Below are positions 1-5,104 of a DNA stretch of 5,104 bases, in pieces (the stretch's first letter is position 1; every line of letters starts with the position of its first letter). The stretch covers positions 1-5,104 of the forward strand of contig CAMBSR010000167.1 of NCBI GenBank assembly GCA_945870475.1, written 5' to 3'. The position numbers were made by a program, and so were the translations under genes. The notes under the pieces are model-generated. The model saw nothing but the letters and a program-made list of their open reading frames with translations. It searched no databases and was not told where the DNA came from. The DNA comes from Phycisphaera mikurensis NBRC 102666. GTDB taxonomy: Bacteria > Planctomycetota > Phycisphaerae > Phycisphaerales > SM1A02.

Positions 1-843
1 GTAGCGCGCGGTCACGTAGAAGACCGGGTCATCGTGGTCGCGCCAATCCTCTGGCCGGATGATGTCGATGGTGTGGATGGCGTAATTGAAGCCCTCGCCG
101 ACCCGCAGGGCAACGCCGACGGCGACGGGCATCTCGTAGCGGATGGCGAAGAGCGCGATGGACTTGTACGCGCTCGCCATCTGCCCGAAGTAGGGCACGA
201 AGATCCCGTCCTCGCCGGCGTTCTGGTCGGCGATGAAGGCGATGCGGCCGCCGGAGTTCACGATCTCCTGCAGCTCCTCGGTGGCACCGAACTTGGTGAT
301 CACCCGCATGCCCCGCGACTCACGCTTGCCAAGCGCCCACTTCCAGAGCATGGGGTTGTCGAGCGGGCGCGCCAGCGCATGCATCCGGAAGCCCATGAGG
401 GTGGGGAAGAAGCCGAGCAGCTCCCAGTTGCCGGCGTGCGGAGCCAGGAAGATGGCTGGCTTCTCGCCGATCATCAGTTCCGTGCCGCGCATCGCCTGGC
501 TGAGGTCCACGTGCTGCTGCCATGTCTCCTCGGTGAGGAGCCGCGGCAGCTGGAACGCATCCACCATGTAGGTGCGGAACATGTAGTGCACGCTTGCGCG
601 TGCAAGGGCATCCACCTCGGCATCGCCCAGGTGCGGCAGGCCTCGACGGATGTTGCCGCTGGCGCGTGCGAGGCGTGCGGCGTTGAACCGCATCCAGATG
701 TCGGCGACCGCATCGGCGGTGCGGAGGTTCTGTTCCGGCGGGAAGGCGCCGAACAGCCACGCGAACGATCGTGCAGCCACATACTGCGCGAGGTGGATCG
801 CGGCCTTGGTCGGTCCGGAGCGTTTCCGCCGGCGGCGCGCCAT
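1..843 (-). CDS. LpxL/HtrB-family lipid A-type acyltransferase (C-terminus beyond window)
   Basis: Likely a membrane-associated acyltransferase that adds a secondary acyl chain to lipid A or a related lipid at the inner face of the inner membrane. The visible 281 residues stay open to the left edge, so the C-terminus is missing; family members are usually about 300 residues. Seen directly: a very basic N-terminus (MARRRRKRSG), the HX4E catalytic motif HAGNWE (H136, E141), the second block ARPLDNP (158-164) and the third block IADQNAGEDGIFVPYFGQ (204-221), in the order and spacing of the HtrB/LpxL/MsbB family. The ATG at 843 is the first possible start, because the stop of the upstream gene (855-853) lies in the same frame 9 bases before it. 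The Shine-Dalgarno is poor (a GAGGGG about 16 bases upstream), so translation may depend on coupling. Which acyl chain or acceptor it uses cannot be told. It could also be a phospholipid or aminolipid acyltransferase of the same superfamily. Confidence 0.85.
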   Translation of the reverse strand, partial: MARRRRKRSGPTKAAIHLAQYVAARSFAWLFGAFPPEQNLRTADAVADIWMRFNAARLARASGNIRRGLPHLGDAEVDALARASVHYMFRTYMVDAFQLPRLLTEETWQQHVDLSQAMRGTELMIGEKPAIFLAPHAGNWELLGFFPTLMGFRMHALARPLDNPMLWKWALGKRESRGMRVITKFGATEELQEIVNSGGRIAFIADQNAGEDGIFVPYFGQMASAYKSIALFAIRYEMPVAVGVALRVGEGFNYAIHTIDIIRPEDWRDHDDPVFYVTARY

Positions 844-852
844 GGAGCGCGT

Positions 853-2181
853 TCAGCGCCCCTCGTTGGTCAGGACCTGCATGCGGTTCCAGTTGAGGAC
901 CGGGATGCGGGCGGTCTGCGCCTCGGTGAAGAGCGTCTTGTAGGTGTCGAACGCCTTCTTCTGCTCGAAGTGGGCGGTGTACTCGCCTTCGCCAGCATCG
1001 GTCGAGAGCGCGATGGGCTCGAGCGGCATGGTGCCCATGACGATGAAGTCGAGGTCGCCGCGGAGGGCATCGCCCTCGATGACGTCGCCGCCCCAGGTCT
1101 TGATGCGGCCGCGCACGTACTCGGCCTCTGCGGCGGTGGCCTTGCCGTCGTTGTCGACGTCGAACTTGCCGTGCACGAGGAACTTGTAGCGGTAGTCCGG
1201 GCTGAAGATCACGTTGGCGATCACGTCGTCCTTGACGATCGGGCGCGGACGCGGGGCGAAGCGCGAGTTCTCGGGGATGACGCGCGCGGTGGAGGTGTTC
1301 TCCTCGACCTTCAGGACCTGGATGCGGGCCTTGCCCGGGATGAGGTCACCGGTGGTGGGGCTGTACTGGATGGCGCTGGCGCTGTCGTAGACGTCGAAGG
1401 TCATGCCCGGCTGCACGCGCTGCTTGGAGCCGATGGAGATGAAGACCTCGCCGTTCTGTCCGGCGACGTCGATCACGCGGCCGTCGGCGAGCGTGGCGGC
1501 GTTCTCCGGCTTGACGCGGTACTGGTCGACGGCCTTCTGCAGGTCGGCAACGCGGCCCGAGAGCTCGGCCTTGGAGCTGGACACGTTGTCGATCTGGCCC
1601 TGGAGCTCGGAGACCTCGTTGCGGTGGCGCTGGTCCATCTCGTCCTGGTACTTCTTGACGTCGGCGACGGTCTGCTTCACCTCGGTCTCGTACTTCTTGG
1701 AGGAGGTGCGGAAGGTGTCGATGTCGCCCTCGACGCGCTTGCTGGCGGCCTGGGCGCCCTCGGATGCCTTCTTCGCCTCATCGCGCGACGTGGCGGCCTC
1801 GGCGCGCGCGGAGTCGGCGGCCTTCTTGAGGTTGGCGTTGTCCTGCGTGAGCTGGTCGCGCGTGGAGCGCAGCGTCTCGAGCTCGGTCTTCAGGTTGGCC
1901 ACGCCCTCGGCATCGAGGGCCTTCTTGACCTGCGTGACGGCTTCTTCGCCGTTGGGGCTGAGGTTCGGGTCGCCCATCACGAAGCCGGCGAGCTTCTGGA
2001 ACGCATCCTTCGCGGATCTCTCGCCCTTCATGGCGCTTGCGGCCTCATCTTTGGCGTTCTTGGCGGTTGCCTTGGCATCGCCCGCCTCGATGTTGAAGTA
2101 GATGGTCGACGCCAGGAGGCCGACGGTCAGGATGACGAAGATGACGAGGCCAACAACGAGGCCGGTCGTGCGCTGGTTCAT
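853..2181 (-). CDS. Membrane-anchored coiled-coil protein with FlgT-C-like and BRCT-like domains, EF-hand-type loop
   Basis: I do not recognise a named gene; function unknown. It has 442 residues. Residues 7-29 form one hydrophobic segment right after a short N-terminus, followed by acidic sequence, so N-inside and C-outside is likely. Residues about 33-222 are Ala/Lys/Glu/Asp-rich coiled coil, broken near 65-78 by Gly/Pro. Residues about 231-303 are beta-rich, with GRVIDVAGQNGEVFISIGSK and VQPGMTFDVYD, resembling the FlgT C-terminal/SH3-like domain. Residues about 331-440 have a BRCT-like order: FLVHGKF, a helix ending in WGG (363-365), DLDFIVMG (376-383), then a helix leading to IPVLNWNRMQVL. 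Inserted at 341-352 is DVDNDGKATAAE, a full EF-hand loop pattern. The ATG is preceded by GGAG with 10-base spacing. The acyltransferase gene follows after 9 bases, suggesting co-expression and an envelope role. The coding call is firm; the domain calls are by eye. Confidence 0.88.
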   Translation of the reverse strand: MNQRTTGLVVGLVIFVILTVGLLASTIYFNIEAGDAKATAKNAKDEAASAMKGERSAKDAFQKLAGFVMGDPNLSPNGEEAVTQVKKALDAEGVANLKTELETLRSTRDQLTQDNANLKKAADSARAEAATSRDEAKKASEGAQAASKRVEGDIDTFRTSSKKYETEVKQTVADVKKYQDEMDQRHRNEVSELQGQIDNVSSSKAELSGRVADLQKAVDQYRVKPENAATLADGRVIDVAGQNGEVFISIGSKQRVQPGMTFDVYDSASAIQYSPTTGDLIPGKARIQVLKVEENTSTARVIPENSRFAPRPRPIVKDDVIANVIFSPDYRYKFLVHGKFDVDNDGKATAAEAEYVRGRIKTWGGDVIEGDALRGDLDFIVMGTMPLEPIALSTDAGEGEYTAHFEQKKAFDTYKTLFTEAQTARIPVLNWNRMQVLTNEGR

Positions 2182-2250
2182 GTCTGCGAGTCTCCGAGGT
2201 CGGGCGCGGCGACAGCCGCAGCTCGTAAAAGTGATCTGTCGAGAATGCGC

Positions 2251-2279
2251 AGTGTCCGGAAACCGGACCTCCGCGTCAA
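2251..2279 (-). promoter_or_regulatory. Candidate sigma70-like promoter with internal inverted repeat, upstream of the coiled-coil gene
   Basis: On the minus strand, TTGACG (2279-2274) stands 17 bases before GACACT (2256-2251), a strong -35 with a weak -10. Transcription would start near 2245, leaving a leader of about 65 bases before the ATG at 2181. The spacer holds a perfect inverted repeat GTCCGG-AAA-CCGGAC (2254-2268), which overlaps the -10 edge and could be an operator. The -35 lies in a tandem TTGACTTGAC. This is pattern matching only; the -10 matches consensus at three of six positions. Confidence 0.4.
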
Positions 2280-2336
2280 GTCAACAGTACGGCCCCGGGG
2301 GCTCCACTGTTGCGGTTGGTTGGGCGGCGGGGATGG

Positions 2337-2369
2337 CCAAGAACCACCGCGTCCTCAGCCGCGGGTGGT
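2337..2369 (-). terminator. Possible weak intrinsic terminator at the end of the GspE/PilB-like gene
   Basis: On the minus strand the arms ACCACCCGCG (2369-2360) and CGCGGTGGT (2351-2343) can pair over nine base pairs with one bulged C, around an 8-base loop that contains the stop codon of the ATPase gene. The stem is followed by TCTTGG, a poor T tract. It may slow or end transcription before the next gene's own promoter, but it is not a canonical terminator. Confidence 0.33.
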
Positions 2370-4025
2370 CTGGAGCGCCTCGTCGAGGGTGGTGGTGCCG
2401 GCGCGCACCTTTTCGAACGCATCGGCCCGCAGGAGCGCCAAATCTCCCGAACGGAGGGCGGCCTCGGCAATCCGGCCGCTGCTGGCCCGGGTCATGACCA
2501 GCTCGCGGGTGGCCTCGGACGCGGTCAGCAGTTCGTAGATGCCGACGCGACCGCGGTAGCCGGTGCCACGGCATTCGCGGCAGCCGACGGCGTGCACCAG
2601 GCCTGCCTCCGGGGCCGGGCCGAAGCTGGGCGGCAGTTCGGTGGCGCTCGCGGGGCGGCGCTCGGAGCAGTGGACGCACACGCGGCGGAGGAGCCGCTGC
2701 GCGAGCACGCCCTCGACGGTGCTTGCCACCAGGAACGGCTCGACGCCCATGTCGAGGAGTCGCGTGGCGGCACCGGCGCTGTCGTTGGTGTGGAGCGTGC
2801 TGAACACCAGGTGGCCGGTGAGCGATGCCTGCACCGCGGCATCGGCGGTCTCCTTGTCGCGGATCTCGCCGATCATCACGATGTCCGGATCGTGGCGGAG
2901 GATGGCGCGCAACCCGGCGGCGAAGTCGAGGCCGACCTGGTGGCTCACCTGGATCTGGTTGACGCCGGCCACGTGGTACTCGACCGGGTCCTCCACGGTG
3001 ATGGCCTTCACTTCCGGAGTCACGATCCGCGCGAGCGACGCATAGAGCGTGGTGGACTTTCCGCTGCCGGTCGGGCCGGTGACGAGGAGGATGCCGTGGG
3101 GCCGCTCGATCAGCGTGTTCCAGCGCGTCTCGATGCCCTTCGGCATGCCGAGGTCGCTGAGCCCCGTGAGCACCGCGCCCTTGGAGAGGATGCGCAGCAC
3201 CACGCCTTCGCCGAAGAGCATGGGGATGACGGAGACGCGCAGGTCGTGCTCGTGACCCTTGATTCGCAGGGTGATTCGACCATCCTGCGGGCGGCGCTTC
3301 TCGGCGATGTTGAGGTTCGCCATGATCTTCAGGCGGCTCACGATGGCGTTGCGGAAGCGGCGCACCGTGGGCGGGACGCCTGCATCCACCAGCACGCCAT
3401 CGACCCGGTAGCGGATGGAGAGGTCGTGCTCGTAGGGCTCGATGTGCACGTCCGTGGCGCGTTCCTTGACGGCCTCCACGAGGAGGTCGTTGACGAGGCG
3501 CACCACGCTGGCTTCCTGCGCCTGCGCGGTCTCGTCGGTGTCGAGGCTGGTGCGCTCGAGGTCCGCGGTCTCGCGCGCGCCGCCGAGGGCGTCGAGCGTG
3601 TCGCCGGCAACGCCGTAGTGCTGGCGGATGTACTTCTGGAGGTCTTCCTCGTCGGCAAGGACCAGCTCGATGGCATGGCCGGTGACGATGCGGAGCTCGT
3701 CGAAGCTGGCAAGGTCCGTGGGGTCGCTCGTGGCGATGCGGAGCGTCCGGCCGGTGCGAGCCACGGGTGCGCATCGCAGCTTGAAGATGACGCGCGGCGG
3801 CAGGAGGCGCAGGACCTCGGCGTCGGGGATCGACTCGGTGAGGTCGACGATTGGCAGGTGCAGCCGCTCGGAGAACGTCCGGAGGAGGTCGGAGCGGTGG
3901 ACGAAGCCCATCCGGATGAGGACCTGCTCCAGCCGATCGCCGGTCCGGCGCTGCTCCCGGACCGCCTCCTCGAGGCGCTCGGGCGCCAGGACTCCAGATT
4001 CGACGAGCAGCGTTCCAAGGGTCAT
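2355..4025 (-). CDS. GspE/PilB/MshE-family secretion or type IV pilus assembly ATPase
   Basis: A cytoplasmic hexameric ATPase expected to power assembly of a type II secretion pseudopilus or a type IV pilus. It has 556 residues, normal for the family. Residues 1-140 form the N-terminal MshEN/T2SSE_N domain (LGTLLVESGVLAPERLEEAV repeated loosely at 31-53). Residues about 170-300 form the N2 domain with ATDVHIEP (190-197) and RYRVDG (205-210). The ATPase core follows: Walker A GPTGSGKST (317-325), Asp box TVEDPVEY (343-350), Walker B region DPDIVMIGEIRD (379-390, E387) and His box GHLVFSTLHTND (404-415). A zinc-binding tetracysteine follows: C450, C453, C482, C485. All catalytic elements are intact. 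GAGGAG ends 9 bases before the ATG, fixing the start. No inner-membrane platform, pilin or retraction ATPase gene is adjacent, so secretion versus pilus role is open. It is transcribed away from rpsT. Confidence 0.96.
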   Translation of the reverse strand: MTLGTLLVESGVLAPERLEEAVREQRRTGDRLEQVLIRMGFVHRSDLLRTFSERLHLPIVDLTESIPDAEVLRLLPPRVIFKLRCAPVARTGRTLRIATSDPTDLASFDELRIVTGHAIELVLADEEDLQKYIRQHYGVAGDTLDALGGARETADLERTSLDTDETAQAQEASVVRLVNDLLVEAVKERATDVHIEPYEHDLSIRYRVDGVLVDAGVPPTVRRFRNAIVSRLKIMANLNIAEKRRPQDGRITLRIKGHEHDLRVSVIPMLFGEGVVLRILSKGAVLTGLSDLGMPKGIETRWNTLIERPHGILLVTGPTGSGKSTTLYASLARIVTPEVKAITVEDPVEYHVAGVNQIQVSHQVGLDFAAGLRAILRHDPDIVMIGEIRDKETADAAVQASLTGHLVFSTLHTNDSAGAATRLLDMGVEPFLVASTVEGVLAQRLLRRVCVHCSERRPASATELPPSFGPAPEAGLVHAVGCRECRGTGYRGRVGIYELLTASEATRELVMTRASSGRIAEAALRSGDLALLRADAFEKVRAGTTTLDEALQTTRG

Positions 4026-4094
4026 CCGCGGGTACTCCTCAGGCCCGCCGGGGGAGGGGGGCCGTCAGGTACTTATTGGCAACCTTCGGGCGGG

Positions 4095-4123
4095 TTGCGG
4101 CAAGTGTGGGTTCGTGGCATACT
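4095..4123 (+). promoter_or_regulatory. rpsT: Candidate sigma70-like promoter for rpsT-kdsC
   Basis: TTGCGG (4095-4100) and CATACT (4118-4123) are separated by exactly 17 bases. The -10 matches consensus at four of six positions and is one of the few AT-containing patches in the divergent region. Transcription would begin near 4130, giving a leader of about 25 bases that contains the ribosome binding site. The -35 overlaps the right arm of an inverted repeat, GCAACC (4079-4084) and GGTTGC (4093-4098), with an 8-base loop. The opposite-facing promoter for the ATPase gene should lie in the same region (an AATAAG patch on the minus strand near 4080-4072), but no convincing pair was found. Confidence 0.5.
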
Positions 4124-4143
4124 GTGCGGCTCGTTACTGCACC

Positions 4144-4148
4144 AAGGA
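4144..4148 (+). promoter_or_regulatory. rpsT: Ribosome binding site that fixes the GTG start of rpsT
   Basis: AAGGA lies 6 bases before GTG at 4155. The frame is open far upstream, so length alone cannot choose the start. This site, plus the family-typical N-terminus beginning right after the GTG, decides it. Confidence 0.75.
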
Positions 4149-4154
4149 ACCCCC

Positions 4155-4445
4155 GTGCCGAATACCGAATCAGCCAAGAAGCGCGTCCGTCAGAACTCCA
4201 AGCGCAATGCCCTGAACAACTGGCGCAAGCGCCAGGTCAAGGATCAGGTCAAGGCCTTCCTCACCGCCGTCCACGACAAGAACGTCAAGGTCGCCGAGGC
4301 TGAGTTCAGCAAGACCGCTGCCGCCCTCGACAAGGTCTCCTCCACGTCGACGATGCACAAGAACACCGCATCCCGCCAGAAGAGCCGCCTGCACAAGCGC
4401 CTCAAGGCACTGCAGGGCTCTCCGAAGCAGGGTTCCTCGAAGTGA
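4155..4445 (+). CDS. rpsT: 30S ribosomal protein S20
   Basis: S20 is a primary 16S rRNA-binding protein of the small subunit, needed for early 30S assembly. The protein has 96 residues, slightly longer than the usual 85-90. Family signatures are clear: SAKKRVRQNSKRN near the N-terminus (6-18), a lysine/arginine-rich three-helix body, and the C-terminal MHKNTASRQKSRLHKRLKAL (67-86), matching the S20 HKN-A-R-KSRL block. A short Gly/Ser/Lys tail (GSPKQGSSK) adds the extra length. The start is GTG with a good AAGGA site 6 bases upstream. The open frame extends far upstream on this strand, but that part is the antisense shadow of the ATPase gene. The stop codon overlaps the GTG of kdsC by 4 bases. 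E. coli rpsT also uses a non-ATG start and is autoregulated; whether that applies here is inference. Confidence 0.97.
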   Translation: MPNTESAKKRVRQNSKRNALNNWRKRQVKDQVKAFLTAVHDKNVKVAEAEFSKTAAALDKVSSTSTMHKNTASRQKSRLHKRLKALQGSPKQGSSK

Positions 4446-5011
4446 CCGCGCGGGCGGCCTCGGTCCGCCTGCTCTGCCTGGATGTCGACGGTGTCCTCAC
4501 GGACGGCACCGTCCAGCTCGACGACCTCGGTCACGAGACGAAGCGATTCAACGCGAAGGATGGCTTGGGGATCTCGCTCTGGCGTCGCCTGGGCGGCGAG
4601 GTCGCCGTCATCACCGGGCGCGCCGGCCTGGCAGTCCGGCATCGGCTCGAGGAACTGGGGGTCCGCCACCTCTATTCCGGCAGCCATGACAAGCTGAAGG
4701 ACCTGCACGCGGCCGCCGAGGCCTGCGGCGTTCCGCTGTCCGCGGTGGCCTTCGTGGGCGACGACCTTCCCGATCTTCCGGCCATGCGCGCATGCGGATA
4801 CCCTGTATCCGTCCATGATGCGGCCGCTGAGGTCCGCGCTGCGGCGGCTTTCGTGACCGCCGCATCGGGCGGGCACGGCGCCGTGCGCGAGACCGTGGAG
4901 CACCTGCTCCGGACCCAGGATCGATGGAACGAAGCGCTCGCCATGTTCGACCCTTCGGCCAGCCGCGCAAGCGGGGCGAGGGACGGCGATGAGCGCCCCC
5001 GCAGCCTCTGA
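4442..5011 (+). CDS. kdsC: KdsC-type 3-deoxy-D-manno-octulosonate-8-phosphate phosphatase (HAD family)
   Basis: Expected to hydrolyse Kdo-8-phosphate to Kdo and phosphate in the cytoplasm, the step before CMP-Kdo formation for the LPS inner core. The 189-residue product is a capless C0-type HAD phosphatase. Motif I is DVDGVLTDG (14-22) with nucleophile D14 and acid/base D16. Motif II is VITGR (56-60, T58). The motif III lysine is K84 in SHDKL. Motif IV is VGDDLPDLPAM (105-115). The C-terminal GGHGAVRE (143-150) matches the KdsC tail that closes the neighbouring subunit's active site, with His where E. coli has Arg. Together these favour KdsC over other small HAD phosphatases. The GTG start at 4442 overlaps the rpsT stop by 4 bases and is the only plausible start before motif I. 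Its own Shine-Dalgarno is weak (AGGG, 9 bases upstream). The last 30 or so residues exceed the usual length and overlap the next gene. Confidence 0.92.
   Translation: MTARAASVRLLCLDVDGVLTDGTVQLDDLGHETKRFNAKDGLGISLWRRLGGEVAVITGRAGLAVRHRLEELGVRHLYSGSHDKLKDLHAAAEACGVPLSAVAFVGDDLPDLPAMRACGYPVSVHDAAAEVRAAAAFVTAASGGHGAVRETVEHLLRTQDRWNEALAMFDPSASRASGARDGDERPRSL
4978..4983 (+). promoter_or_regulatory. Ribosome binding site for the membrane-anchored gene downstream of kdsC
   Basis: GAGGGA sits 5 bases before ATG at 4989, inside the 3' end of kdsC. It supports a start that overlaps kdsC by 23 bases in another frame. Confidence 0.65.
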
Positions 5012-5104
5012 GCCACCGGACCGCGCTGCACCTTCCGACCGTGAATGGCGGCGTCGCCGCATTCGTCCCTATCTCTGGACGGTGATTGCCGTGGGATTGT
5101 CGGC
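4989..5104 (+). CDS. N-terminal fragment of a membrane-anchored protein, possibly LptC
   Basis: Only the first 38 codons are inside the window. They encode a Pro/Ala-rich, polar stretch (1-20), a basic cluster WRRRRIRP (20-27) and the start of a hydrophobic segment YLWTVIAVGLS (28-38). This is the layout of a protein with a cytoplasmic N-terminus and a single signal-anchor. In many Gram-negative bacteria the gene after kdsC is lptC, whose product is anchored this way and hands LPS from LptBFG to LptA in the periplasm. The position and anchor fit, but no LptC-specific sequence is visible. A membrane-anchored acyltransferase or other envelope protein is equally possible. The start is backed by GAGGGA 5 bases upstream, and the 23-base overlap with kdsC suggests co-translation. 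Confidence 0.6.
   Translation, partial: MSAPAASEPPDRAAPSDREWRRRRIRPYLWTVIAVGLS

Noticed and set aside
2285..2310. GGCCCCGGGGGC palindrome as a terminator.
   Set aside because: It leaves almost no loop and no T tract follows on either strand.
34..2538. Very long plus-strand open frame (834 codons) opposite the acyltransferase and coiled-coil genes.
   Set aside because: It is the antisense shadow of GC-rich coding DNA. The product is low-complexity, rich in Gly/Val/Ala/Leu/Asp, with no motif, while the minus strand encodes recognisable proteins.
4050..4061. G-quadruplex formed by the two G runs.
   Set aside because: Only two long G runs lie close together here. The four spaced runs of a typical quadruplex are not present, and the region is better read as one arm and loop of a hairpin.
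2310..4154. Plus-strand open frame upstream of and in frame with rpsT.
   Set aside because: It is antisense to the GspE/PilB-like ATPase, whose motifs are intact. The S20 N-terminus and a good ribosome binding site place the true start at 4155.
4244..5062. Minus-strand open frame (272 codons) opposite rpsT and kdsC.
   Set aside because: It lies antisense to two clearly recognised genes and shows no family motif.

Overview
The window is GC-rich bacterial chromosomal DNA, almost fully coding. No mobile element, CRISPR array, tRNA or rRNA was seen. The organism is a Gram-negative-type, LPS-making bacterium, because KdsC and an LpxL/HtrB-type acyltransferase are both present. A membrane-anchored coiled-coil protein with a BRCT-like C-terminus recalls uncharacterised proteins of Planctomycetota (Phycisphaerae-like). 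That taxon call rests on memory of the family and is an inference.

Left part, minus strand (1-4025): three genes read leftwards. A GspE/PilB-family secretion or pilus assembly ATPase (4025-2355) comes first. It is followed by a 173-base gap holding a possible weak terminator and a candidate promoter with an inverted repeat. Next come a 442-residue membrane-anchored coiled-coil protein (2181-853) and, only 9 bases after its stop, an LpxL/HtrB-like acyltransferase (843 to beyond the left edge). The last two look like one transcription unit.

Right part, plus strand (4155-5104): ribosomal protein S20 (rpsT, GTG start), KdsC phosphatase (GTG start, overlapping the rpsT stop by 4 bases) and the first 38 codons of a membrane-anchored protein, possibly LptC, overlapping kdsC by 23 bases. 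The overlaps point to a tightly coupled operon joining a translation gene to Kdo/LPS synthesis. The 129-base divergent region 4026-4154 separates the two halves and carries a good sigma70-like promoter candidate for rpsT.

The clearest theme is the outer membrane: Kdo synthesis and possibly LPS transport on the right, lipid A-type acylation on the left. The most unusual gene is the 442-residue protein. It appears to join a membrane anchor, a long coiled coil, a beta-rich FlgT-C-like domain and a BRCT-like fold that carries an EF-hand-type calcium loop.
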